Origin: Tyto alba
Taxonomy: Eukaryota; Chordata; Aves; Strigiformes; Tytonidae
Assembly: GCF_018691265.1 (NCBI RefSeq)
Contig: NW_024881329.1
Location: 3,534,001 to 3,598,000, forward strand
Length of the DNA stretch: 64,000 nucleotides
Reading direction: 5' to 3'
Positions within the stretch are counted from its first letter, which is position 1. Every line of letters begins with the position of its first letter. Below, piece after piece: positions 53,261 through 62,307 of the stretch. Both the position numbers and the translations under genes were made by a program. The notes beneath the pieces were generated by a model. That model did no database searches, was not told the DNA's origin, and worked only from the letters and a program-made list of their open reading frames with translations.

Positions 53261-55085
53261 CGGGGAGAGGGAGGAGGAACAGAAGCAACAACATCGTAGA
53301 AGATGAAGTCTTAATATTCTCTTAATTGCCTCCCTCCCTTTGCAGCTATGCCCCAGCTGCAAAGAAAACAAAGATTACCATTATCGGTGTGCCCTTCTGG
53401 CTTGAGACAGGAAAATCAAGTATCCAAAATTTCTGTTCCTGGTGTTTTGCTTTTTTTTTTTTAGTGAGGGGGGATGATGGAAAGATATTCTGTCCTAGAA
53501 GTTGGAGAGGTACCCTCAGAGCTCCCTGTGCCCCTCACATGGGCCTTAAGAAAATTGTACCCAAAATACTGGCAGAGCTTGGATTAGCACCTTGTGAAAT
53601 GAAGGAGATGATTCCTCCATCCCAGGAGAGAAGATGAGAGACAGGGCTGTAATTAGAACAGACATCGTCATGGGTGGCTTTGTCTGGTCATTAGGTTATG
53701 GTTTCTAGCCACCAGAAGTGATAAGACACCGTTGGCCTGCCACTAGAGGCAATGAGGCAAGAAACCTGGGTGCTTTGGGGAAAGATCTCCATTAATAAAT
53801 GATTTATTTTTTAAAAATAATGTTTGTTTGCAATAACAAGCTTTGTAACAAGACCCCTGCATCTTGACTGCCTTCCTAGATTGGCACCTTTCAAGTCTGA
53901 CACAGCTAAAGGATGGGGTCTTGTACAGAAGGAGCATGGTCTTCATCTAAACAAACTGGTGGGAGACCAGGGAGGCAAGAAATTGTCCCAGCACTTCTCC
54001 CACGGAAAAGCATGCAAATACTTTGCTTTACGTTATAATCATTGGTATTATTTCATCTCACCATCCTAAAATTGTGAGCTATGCCCTTTCTAAAGCTGGC
54101 CAACAAAGAAGTGCAAACATGTCCATGAAATAGAAGTGAGCGCGTTGAAACGGCAGTACAAGCTGAATGTATCTCTAGTAATTTTGAAAAGTGAAGCAGG
54201 TATTTTATTGCTGGTGACAGGGTGCGAGTTCTATGCTTGCCTCTGCTGTTGACACCTGTGAATTACTCAGATACTTGAATAGTGTCTTTTTTCCATCCGA
54301 AACTGTGACATGCTTAATGCTTTCCCACCAGTGCTGCTCGCCACGTTGCTCTTTGGAGAACACATGGACATGGATGCTCTACTGTGGTGGTCACCTCCAA
54401 TCACTGCTGCCTGCTGTGCCTGTCCTGGAAACCCAAACCCAGAGCTGCCTTCAGACCACCAGAACAGCCCATTTTGAGTGTCAAGTTTGACCTCCACGTG
54501 CTGCCCAAGCCAAAAAAACACCCTCGATCAGAAATTTCCTGCCTCCAGGCTATTGCTGGTCGCTGAGCCAGAGCCTGGCAGGTTGGAAGCCTCAGCTTTC
54601 AGTCCACCGTTGGCAGATACAAGGAGAAGGCAGGGAAAGAGGCTCTCGGAGGGCTCTCTGCAAACGCTGACATGGTTTTAATGAGCAAGTGCATTCCTCG
54701 GGACGTGCACAGCTGGGAGCGCAGCGGCGAAGCGGGCCAAGATTCCTGTGAGGTTCTGTGCCTTTCCGGCAGGTTGAAGTCATGTCTGCTGCAGCACGCT
54801 GCCCACTGACAGCCAGAGCATCCTTCAGCACCCTGGGGGGGGGGTGGGTGTGTGAGAGCCACCCCCAGCCCCTTTGTGGCAATGACAGACCCCTCCTAGG
54901 ACAAACCCCCCTTTACAAACCGGGGTTCCCCCTTTGCCTGCACTGGCAGCTGTGGGATTGCTGTGCTACGCCAGCCTCGGGGTGTTTTGCACCTCACCTG
55001 CTCTTTAAAAAATAAATTAAGGGGGGAGCAGAGAGGGGGAAGAAGGAAGATATCAGATGCCAGAAGGTTGTTTTAACTGCTTTGC

Positions 55086-55091
55086 TTTATT
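55086..55091 (-). terminator. Candidate distal poly(A) signal of IGF2
   Basis: The minus strand reads CTGTATCAATAAAGCAAAGC, which has the look of a strong vertebrate poly(A) signal, about 4.9 kb past the IGF2 stop. If used, the 3'UTR would be about 4.9 kb long. It is separated from the proximal candidate by about 2.4 kb that includes a poly(A) tract and a CTCF-like motif, so it could instead be unrelated. Confidence 0.3.
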
Positions 55092-55476
55092 GATACAGCA
55101 TTCCAAGTGAGAAGTGCGGTAAGTGCAGAAACGGTCTGAGTCGCACCTACCACTGAGCGTGTGCAAGTGAAATAATCCACAATATAGCAACAACTCTCCC
55201 AGGGCTCCCCACAGCCACGTAAAACATCAGTGGACAGTAACATATGCAACAAGGAAATCAGGTGTATTCTGAAAAGCTACAAACATGGTTCTTCCCTTCA
55301 TTTAGTGCAGCTAGGTAAGTCACTGAAAGACGGAGCTTTTGAGAGCAGGCAGAATGAAAGGGATGAAGCTGCTATTGAGATACACAGGTAGAGGAACCAG
55401 TCTGGAGGCTCAGTCCATCCCAGTGGCACTAGTACAACTCACTGAATGGCAGGAAAATAACTCAGCTGCTTTCTGG

Positions 55477-55479
<3 letters not shown>

Positions 55480-55510
<31 letters not shown>
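55480..55510. repeat. A31 homopolymer
   Basis: An uninterrupted run of 31 A on the plus strand in unique-looking sequence. No SINE body or poly(A) signal is recognisable just upstream. Confidence 0.9.
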
Positions 55511-55513
<3 letters not shown>

Positions 55514-56416
55514 TAAGAAATAATGTAGAAGGGAAAAAAAGAGGGCAAAGTATGTGTTGGTTGGCATGGGGTTTTTTGCCTGGTATCTCCCCCTATCCAG
55601 ACAAAGCCAGAGACGCTGATTTACATCTCTTGCAAAGACTGTGCCACTTCTGTACAGCAAGCTGTACCTTTGCTCTTTCCCAGTACCCCCGTGTGTATCA
55701 CACTGGGAAAATGCCCTCTGAAGAGATGCTTTATGCAAAAACCATCTGCCCTGTGGTTCCTGTAGAGCTGTGTGATAATACTGAGACCCAGGGGCCAGAG
55801 CTGGGGCTGGGCGAGGACGAGGGGGTGGCTTTCCCTGTCCTTCCTGGGGCTCTAGGCAGCTTTTAGGATTTCTCTGCTGAAATTATGCTTTGCCTTCCTC
55901 ACCCTCTTCCATGTCAGCAGAGCAGCAGGTGGAGGTCCCTGGGCCAGCTGGGCTGGACATGAAGGTGCCTTGGGTGCCCTGAGCTGGCGGTTATCCCTCC
56001 CCAAGGATCACTGCTACAGCCTCCCGTGCTTCTGTGATCCAGCAGCTAAACCCTTGGAGCTGTGTCTGCATGCAGAGGCATCAGGACAAAAATCGGAGTC
56101 AGTTCTGCCCATCTACCTGAGCGAACATGACATCTTGGGTTTGTTCTCAAGCCTGCAGTCTGAAATTTCCAAAATAAGGCCAGAATTTATCTGCTGACCT
56201 GAAAAGAGGCTTTGCAGGCAACAGAAGAATCTTGAGCCGAAGCAAAGGTCCAGTTTCACCCAGTCTCCCACCCACTGGCCAGGACGGAGCGCAGAGGTTC
56301 CCGTGGCTGCTTGGGTCTCTCCTTGCCAAGTGAAGGCAGTCCTTGCCAAACCAAAAGGCAGCGTGGCACGTTTTAAACTGTCTCCTGGTATCCAAAAAAA
56401 AGTGAGCTGCTCTGGT

Positions 56417-56434
56417 TTGGCCCCCTGGTGACCC
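56417..56434 (-). promoter_or_regulatory. CTCF-like motif downstream of IGF2
   Basis: On the minus strand the sequence reads TCACCAGGGGGCCAAA, which matches the CTCF core CCA(C/G)(C/T)AG(G/A)(G/T)GGC at nearly every position (T for the first C). It lies about 1.1 kb beyond the proximal poly(A) candidate. CTCF sites organise IGF2 enhancer access in mammals. The match is by eye. Confidence 0.4.
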
Positions 56435-57528
56435 GCAACAAGACAGAAAGGAGAGTTAAGGGTGAGCCATGCTTAGAAACAGCATCATCACCCTTCCAGT
56501 GCTTCCAGCATCGCTGCTTTGCTCCCTGGGGGGCGCAGGCAAGAGATTTAGCTGAAGCTTTGCTTGACTTTTAATCATTTCTAAATGCCCCCCCCCATGA
56601 TGGCCATTTGCACAACAGCAAAGTGTACAAAGACCCCAAAGCTCCCAAAGGCAAAATTTCCAACAGTGGCCACCAGAAGCCGTGACCCAGGCAGGCCTCA
56701 CCCTTCACAGGGGACACTTTTTAGTGCAAAGAAAACGTGAGGTCTGCGGCAGGAAAAAGGCAGGAAGGCAGATACATCCTTTCTTCACCTGCAATAAAGT
56801 ACATGTCCAAAGGAAGCAGCCAGCCCTGCATCTGTACAAAAACTTTCCTGACCAACCACAAAAATCCCAAGAGGAAAAACACTTTGAGAATATATTTTTT
56901 TTTTTTTTAAATTTGCTTACAGATAAAACTTAAAATAAACTGGTTTTAAACATCCATTTTTAAGTGTCTAAATGAGCAACTCCACATTAGAGGTGGAGAA
57001 TCTTTTCCAGCCCCAGCTGTGCGGGGCTTGCCTGGCCAGGTCCTTACTGGAGCCCCGTACCCCGCAGAGAGACAGAGGTCTTGGCCGTGCAGGGTCTGGC
57101 TGATCTGGGGGGTCAGGGGTGCTTGGGCACTGCTTGGCCCCGCGGTTGCGCTACTACCAAACTGGAACCACAGCTCCCATCCAGCTTTTGAGTCTCTGGC
57201 AACAACCCAAACCAGTAAAAGCTAAGCAAAGCCCCACAGCCCCTGGGAAACACCCCCAAATCTCGCCAAGAATGGCTGGGCACGTGTTTATCTTGGGGTT
57301 CGGGGGGGGGGGGGGCATCCGTCATGGGACTGAGGTTTCAGGGTTGTGTTTAAGGGCACTTCACCCTCTCTTGCAGGTTTGAGCCCCAGAAAGAGGAGCT
57401 GCAACTCGCTCTCTTCCTCCGCGAAGAGTGGCGCTTGGCGTGGCCGCCTTCCCACCCAACTCTCAACCCAGGAGCAAAAATAAAGGAAAAGTAAAAGAGA
57501 AAGTCAGGCTTCATATTCTGGATGGATA

Positions 57529-57534
57529 TTTATT
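57529..57534 (-). terminator. Candidate proximal poly(A) signal of IGF2
   Basis: TTTATT on the plus strand reads AATAAA on the IGF2 strand, within GCAAATAAATATCC. It lies about 2.44 kb after the stop codon, where the AT-rich UTR-like composition gives way to more mixed sequence. A downstream U/GU-rich element is not obvious. Other AATAAA copies lie upstream of it, so which is used is not decided by sequence alone. Confidence 0.4.
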
Positions 57535-58296
57535 TGCTTAACAGATTTTCTTTTTTCTTTTCTTTTTTTTTTCATTTTTTTCTTTTTTGGTACAAAGCAT
57601 CCAGGAAAGCTTTTACTTCTCTTTTTAAAAAATAAAAACTAGGTTTCTTTTAAAAAAAGACACATGAAAAGGAAAAAAAAAAAAAAAGTCAATTATTTGC
57701 AATTGCTCTGTTTTTATTCTGCCTTCCCCACCCCACCCACTTCCCTTCCCCCTCCCTCTTAATTTGGACCGATTTTCATTCTTTTCCATATATATTTAAT
57801 AAAATAAATAAAGGAATTTCTTTGTCGTGTATTGCAGTGCCATTTTTTTCTTAAACAAAGGCTTCATGGCTCAACATTGCAAGGTAATAACAAACAAAAG
57901 GATTACACATTAAAATCCTCCCCCTCTCAAGATTCCCCCTAGCCCTCCCCTCCAAACCACGAAATAGAATACAATTCAAGTAGTCTTTTTTTTTTTATGT
58001 TTTAAATGTATGGATATATAAGACAAAGCAAGTACAGAACTGGTTAACAGAGTGACCCCATTTTATTAGCAAGTGAGAGTATATCATAGGGAGAAGTAAT
58101 TGATTCCCCCCTTTTTACGGTTCCTAGACAGATAATATATATTATTTTAAAACCAACCTATTTTACAGCCCTCTGCCCACCTCTCAAACCCATCCGCTCA
58201 CCGAGTCCTGAGCCTCAAGCCAGAGACTTGCCTTTTCCCCCCGCCCCGTCCCGTGCGGCGGTCCCAGCCCTGCAGCCGCCTGGGGTGCAGCCTTCA

Positions 58297-58353
58297 TCCT
58301 CCTCCTCCTCCTCCTCCTCCTCCTCCTCCTCCTCCTCCTCCTCCTCCTCCTCC
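58297..58353. repeat. (TCC)19 microsatellite, read as (GGA)19 in IGF2 RNA
   Basis: Nineteen uninterrupted TCC units on the plus strand. On the IGF2 strand it is a 57-nt GGA repeat in the 3'UTR, about 1.6 kb after the stop codon. It explains the polyserine, polyproline and polyglutamate open frames in this spot. GGA repeats can fold into G-quadruplexes, as known from other GGA-repeat sequences. Confidence 0.95.
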
Positions 58354-58695
58354 ACCCCGGGGAAGGGGACGGCAAGGGGAGGAGGGTGGTGGGGCGCAGG
58401 GCAGGGAAGGGGGGGGTCCGGCGAGAAGGACGCAAAGGGCAAGAGAAGGAAAAGGTGGGGAGCAGGGCTGGTGCTTCTGCAGGGGCTGGGCGCCGGAGCA
58501 TCGGCGCGCGAGCGAGCTGTCAGGGTGGGGGGGAAGCGGCTGGTCCCCCCGTGGCTCGGGAAGCCAAGCTCCGTCGGGGGGTCCGTGCAGAAGCAGGGCC
58601 TCGAGTTGTAACTGGCAACACCTTCACCATTCAAAATAGTTTGTCTCTAGAACAGTTCCCTTTTAGTCTAAATTGTGGCGGTTTTGTGGTGGTGG

Positions 58696-58738
58696 TTTTT
58701 TTTTTTTTTTTTTTTAACAAAAAAAAAAAAAAAAAAAA
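58696..58738. repeat. T20-AAC-A20 inverted repeat in the IGF2 3'UTR
   Basis: Twenty T (58696-58715), the three bases AAC, then twenty A (58719-58738). In IGF2 RNA this reads U20-GUU-A20, able to form a 20-bp U:A hairpin with a three-base loop. The tract lengths may be inexact in a raw assembly. Confidence 0.9.
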
Positions 58739-59391
58739 GGATGCGTGTCGATGTATTTCTGTGTGTGCGTGCATCTGTGTACATGAGTAACAGCCAACTA
58801 GCTCATATGGTCATGACCAAGCTATATTTCAGAAGAGAAAAGAAACACATTTATCACACTTTTCCTAAAACGAAAAGCTAAAATTTCAAGTTCAGTATTC
58901 GCTATCTTGTCCTTCCCTCCCCACCCTCCCTTGCTATTTCTGGGTTTTTTCCCTTCCAACTTACTTTAGCACCATAACACATTTTAAACATTACAATCCC
59001 TCTTCAGATACTACACAAAATGTCCCATAAAAATAGTGCTTTTTTTGCCAAAAAAGTTATATAATATATTATATATATAAATCAACTAAATCCGTGGCAA
59101 ATGTGCAATGCAGACGCCTCCTCCATTTAAAGTGAGCATCAGCTCACTTTTTTCTTTTTTTTTTTTTTTCTTCTTTCCCCTTTCCTTTTTCTTCTCTCTT
59201 TCTCGCTTTCTCTCTCCTCTTCCTCTCTTTCTCACGTCATCGATGATTTCAAAAAGGTGCAAGTCGATTTGGAATCTTGTAATGAAGCACACACACAAAA
59301 ATGCAGATGGGGGCTCCTCAGAACTTCTTCTCAGGTACGTTTTTCTTTTAAAGGTGCAAAAGAAAGTTATCAAAATAAGAAAACCAAAAGG

Positions 59392-59412
<21 letters not shown>
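59392..59412. repeat. A21 tract in the IGF2 3'UTR
   Basis: Uninterrupted poly(A) on the plus strand, followed by AAG/A-rich sequence. It is poly(U) in the IGF2 transcript. A separate T/C-rich stretch lies at 59148-59230. Confidence 0.85.
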
Positions 59413-59422
<10 letters not shown>

Positions 59423-59971
59423 AAGTGGGGTGGGAATGAGGCGAAAAAATTATATCCCTCAATATTTCTCCCCATTTTATTTTTTTTTTTTCCACTTTAT
59501 TGTCAAGAAAGACACGGAATGGACTCTTCTCGAGAAAAAAAAGATTAAAAAGAAGAATTTTAACTTCATATCCTTTTTCCCTCTTGCTCTTTCTTTTGTC
59601 TTCTGGCGTTGGCACCGGGGATGTCACGCAGCGCCCGGCAGCAAAAAGTTCAAGTGCCAAACTGTCCCTTTGCAAGTACAGGCTTGGAAATACTGGGGGC
59701 GCGGGGGAACGGATCAGGCCTGGGAAACGAAACAACCCTCCCCCCCCCCCCGAAAGGACGATGCGGCGGGAGCGGCGCTGCCCGCCGCCGCCGCCATCCC
59801 CTCCTTGCTGTGTCAGTTGTTGGGTTGGGGCCGGAGCGGCGTGAGGGTGCCCCCGCCGCCCCGCTCCTCAGCTCGGCGGCCCCGGGGACGGAGGGGGCTC
59901 GGGGGGCCGGGCCTCGCCAGTCCTCCCGCCCTCCCCCGGGGAGATCAAAAACCGAGACGGCTGGTCAGGGT

Positions 59972-60214
59972 TCATTTCTGGGGGCCAGCCGTTTCGGGGG
60001 AGGCTCGCGCCGCCGGGGGCCTCTGGCTGGGCAGGGAGATGAGGGGACGGTGCAGCGCCTTGGCCTCCTCGGCCGCTTGCAGCCCCTCCGCCTGCCACCG
60101 GTACTGGCGAGCCCGCAGGATGCCGGGCACCTCCCGCTGCAGCCGCTGCGAGCTCTTCTTCTGCCACACGTCGTACTTGGAGTACTTGGCGTGCGAGGGC
60201 TTCTGGAAGCTCTC
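59972..60214 (-). CDS. IGF2: IGF2 terminal coding exon: E peptide and stop
   Basis: This exon supplies the last 80 residues of pro-IGF2 and the TGA stop (TCA on the plus strand at 59972-59974). It begins ESFQKPSHAKYSKYDVWQKK, continues with SSQRLQREVPGILRAR and YRWQAEGLQAAEEA, then RPLISLPSQRPPA, and ends ASPETAGPQK. The acceptor is CCCTCGCAG before 60214, and phase 0 continues directly from the LSK end of the previous exon. The region from DLSAT in the previous exon to SSQRL here corresponds to the preptin segment of mammalian pro-IGF2; the basic residues around QRLQR are a likely processing site. The E peptide is removed from mature IGF2 in the secretory pathway. No frameshift or early stop is seen. 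The GTG codon at 60169 (Val) is internal and is not a start. Confidence 0.96.
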   Translation of the reverse strand, partial: ESFQKPSHAKYSKYDVWQKKSSQRLQREVPGILRARQYRWQAEGLQAAEEAKALHRPLISLPSQRPPAARASPETAGPQK

Positions 60215-60655
60215 CTGCGAGGGGACGGGACAGCAAGGTCAGCCTCGCCGCAAGCCTGCCCACCCCCTCCCCTCCCGGACGGGGGGGATCCCCTCTTTGA
60301 GCTCCATCCATCCCACGGAAACGCTGCCCCATCCCTGGAAACATTCAGGGTCAGGCTGGACGGGGCGACCTGATCCGGTTGGAGACGTCCCCGCTCGTGG
60401 CAGGGGGTTCGGACCAGATGATCTTAAACCCAACCCAAACCGGCCTACGATTCTCTGATCCAGCCCGCCTCGTTAAAAGCTGCTTTTCTGCGGGGTGTTC
60501 GCCACGAGCCGCCAACAGCAGGCCTCTCCTGAAGGCTCTGCAGAGCAGCAGACCTCGCAGCTGGGGTTTGTCCTCTCCCACCCACCGCCTTCCCGTCTCT
60601 TCTCCCGCTGGTTAGCTGGGAGCGGGGCCGCGCAGCCCCCCCCCCCCCCCCCCAC
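60215..60655 (-). other. IGF2: IGF2 intron between the last two coding exons
   Basis: A 441-bp GT-AG intron. Its 5' splice site is followed at once by an 18-nt G run (C18 on the plus strand, 60636-60653). Its 3' end has a pyrimidine-rich tract and CTCGCAG. About a third of it is a CR1 LINE tail inserted in antisense orientation. The boundaries are set by reading-frame continuity between the two coding exons. Confidence 0.93.
60310..60462 (+). mobile_element. CR1 LINE 3' end fragment, antisense inside the IGF2 intron
   Basis: The plus strand shows the CR1 3' terminal signature in the expected order: CCCATCCCTGGAAACATTCA, then GGTCAGGCTGGACGGGGC, CCTGATCCGGTTGGAGACGT, a GCAGGGGGTT...GACCAGATGATCTT block, and CCAACCCAAACC followed by an ATTCT-type tail. 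Only the 3'UTR end is present, which is normal for 5'-truncated CR1 copies. It shows several differences from the consensus I remember, so it is not a recent insertion. Confidence 0.88.
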
Positions 60656-60822
60656 CTTGCTGAGCGCCGGCAGGCCCCCCAGGGAGGTGGCTGAGAGGTC
60701 GCGCTCGGACTTGACGGACTTGGCGCAGTAGGTTTCCAGCAGAGCCAGGTCGCAGCTCCGAAAGCAGCACTCTTCCACGATCCCCCGGTTGATCCGCCGG
60801 CTACTTCGTCCCACTGGTCTAC
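60656..60822 (-). CDS. IGF2: IGF2 internal coding exon: end of B domain, C, A and D domains, start of E peptide (partial gene)
   Basis: Insulin-like growth factor 2 is a secreted growth factor that signals through IGF1R and the insulin receptor. This exon gives 55 whole codons plus a 2-nt split codon. It reads the end of the B domain and the C domain ([12 protein letters not shown]), then the A domain beginning [20 protein letters not shown] with its four cysteines, then the D domain (AKSVKSER) and the start of the E peptide ([15 protein letters not shown]). The C and A domains are joined without a gap, as in IGFs and unlike insulin. The acceptor is a pyrimidine-rich stretch ending TTGCAG before 60822; the donor is AAG/GTGG at 60656/60655. 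The 167-bp length fits phase 1 entry and phase 0 exit. The preceding exon with signal peptide and most of the B domain is not in the window. From memory, chicken has NN where this has SS in the C domain, and AG...N where this has GG...S in the early E peptide. Identity is very secure. Confidence 0.96.
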
Positions 60823-61309
60823 CTGCAAGGGCAGAGACGCCGGCGTTAGCCACCAACCCGGACCGGACCCTCTCCCCGCCGCCGCCGCACCCGTCCCCTC
60901 GCAGGCATCCCTCCACCAGCCCCCAGACACCGGTGGGTCCCACACGCTTCCAAAATAGCGGGCGCTCCGCCCAAACCGGCCGCCACGCGCCCACCAACCG
61001 GCCGCGTTTCGCGGCGAGACTTTCCCAGGCGAAGGCTGTTGATGCCAACAGGGCTCCCCGCGTGCGCGCGGCGCTAATTAAAGGCGCTGTACCCGGCGGT
61101 GATTTATCCCCCTCCTATGCCTCCGGCACGGGCGGCCTTTTTTGGGCGCAGCTAAAGCGAGGAAGCTCGAGCCCAGCCCGGCCGCCAGCGCTGCGCCGAT
61201 TACTGCGACCGTCTCCGATGTTGATCCTGGCAAGCGAGTTTTATTAGAAAGAAGCAGCACGGCGTTGCGGCTGCCAACCTCCCTCCGTCGGGTCGACGCT
61301 CAGGCAGGT

Positions 61310-61470
61310 GAATCGAACCAAGGCGGCTAAATTTTACCAGATGGGACAGCTCTGAGACAGCTGCAGAAAGAATACAGGCTCCCGCACCCGCCAAGAATAG
61401 CTATTAAAGTTAATCTTTTAATAAGGGCTCCTCTCCCATTTCTGCCTGCAGAAGGATGCGAAAGCCCGCG
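61310..61470. promoter_or_regulatory. Candidate intronic enhancer-like motif cluster
   Basis: A relatively AT-rich island within GC-rich intron. It contains CAGATG and CAGCTG E-boxes and an AGTTAATCTTTTAATAAG block resembling HNF1/homeodomain half sites. This is a motif reading only; no conservation could be tested. Confidence 0.25.
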
Positions 61471-62192
61471 TCCGGCGCAGCAACAACCGAGTGCATTTCG
61501 CATCACCGCTTAAGGATGGCCAAAGCGCTCCGGAGGAAAACCTCACACCAGTTTCACCGATTTTCCTCCCGCTCTTGAAATCAGAGAGATGGGCAAATTT
61601 GAATTTCTGATGCAGAACAAATTTGCTTGGGAATTGCGACTTCCAAAACGTACACCGGCCCGAAACGAAAGGATTTTCTCCGCGTTATTGGACGCGGCAT
61701 GTTATGCGCTTGTGCCGCTGTGGGGTTTGCAGCCAGGGCTCTGCACGCTGCCATGAGCACCTCGTCCCAGCGCAAGGTGCTCCAAGGAGAGGGGAGCAGA
61801 GGCCAGCACCAGCCGGGCATGCAAACTGGATCCAGTGCCACCTCCCAGCCAGGAGAGTTTGGGCACAGGAAAAACAGAGTGAGCGGTGGATGCCCGACGC
61901 TGCTCACCGTGCCGCGCCGAGCCCCCACCACGCAGCCAGCTTGGGGAACACACAAAATGGTCCACGTTGGCCCCGTGCATGACCAGCCATCCTCCCCTGC
62001 ACTCCAGGTGAAGCAGGCACTCAAGTATTTGGCCCTGGTGAAGATTTAAGGGCTCTGGCTTGCAAAGTGTTGACCGATTTCCCCATCTGGGTGCCCACCT
62101 AAAATGCCGTGGAACAAAGGGCAAAGCACAGGAGTTTCCTGTGCATGCAGTGCAACCCCACATGTGAAAAGGAGCCCCGCATATGTGCGATA

Positions 62193-62307
62193 CAAACATG
62201 TATGTGCAGTGCAAATATGTATGTGCAATGCCGAGATGAGTGTGCAATGCAGCCCTCTGCATTCCCATGCAGCCCTGTGTGTTCAGTGCAGCCCTGTGTG
62301 TGCAACG
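62193..62307. repeat. Degenerate ~19-bp minisatellite, about six units
   Basis: Six consecutive units of 19, 19, 19, 20, 19 and 19 bp can be aligned. Examples are CAAACATGTATGTGCAGTG, CAAATATGTATGTGCAATG and CAGCCCTGTGTGTGCAACG. Units end in a GCAATG/GCAGTG-like block. Related but more diverged copies seem to precede it from about 62140. It lies in the IGF2 upstream intron. Confidence 0.75.

Larger units (their letters stand above)
49661..57500. other. Intergenic region immediately 3' of IGF2
   Basis: No coding gene recognised. Besides the CpG patch, CRE/E-box module, poly(A) tract, CTCF-like motif and distal poly(A) signal listed separately, it contains a short (TG)8 repeat at 50212-50228, a T run near 53451-53461, and a G14 run at 57302-57315. 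Confidence 0.7.
57510..59971 (-). other. IGF2: IGF2 3'UTR (proximal estimate of its end)
   Basis: Long non-coding tail after the IGF2 stop codon. The first ~220 nt are GC-rich; the rest is A/T- and pyrimidine-rich with several AATAAA hexamers on the minus strand (plus-strand TTTATT at 59496, 58062, 57713 and 57529). It contains a T20/A20 inverted repeat, a (GGA)19 tract as read in the RNA, and AT-rich palindromic stretches near 59057-59080 and 58135-58150. Mammalian IGF2 transcripts also have 3'UTRs of several kilobases. The end given assumes use of the AATAAA at 57529-57534; a further signal at 55086-55091 could extend it. The boundary is inferred. Confidence 0.6.
59590..61300. other. CpG-rich region over the IGF2 3' coding exons
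   Basis: Dense CG dinucleotides and very high GC from just after the IGF2 stop codon through both exons into the upstream intron. It is interrupted only by the CR1 tail. It overlaps coding sequence, so it need not be a promoter. The GC-rich composition creates long antisense open frames that I do not regard as genes. Confidence 0.7.

Noticed and set aside
53740..53756. CCACTAGAGGCA, resembling a CTCF site
   Set aside because: One base is missing from the core GGC spacing.
58184..58790. Serine-, proline-, arginine- and glutamate-rich open frames
   Set aside because: They are translations of the (TCC)19 / (GGA)19 repeat and flanking GC-rich 3'UTR in different frames.
59430..60458. 342-codon plus-strand open frame and overlapping frames at 59609-60373
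   Set aside because: They run antisense over the IGF2 exons and 3'UTR. They arise from GC-rich composition and show no domain of their own.
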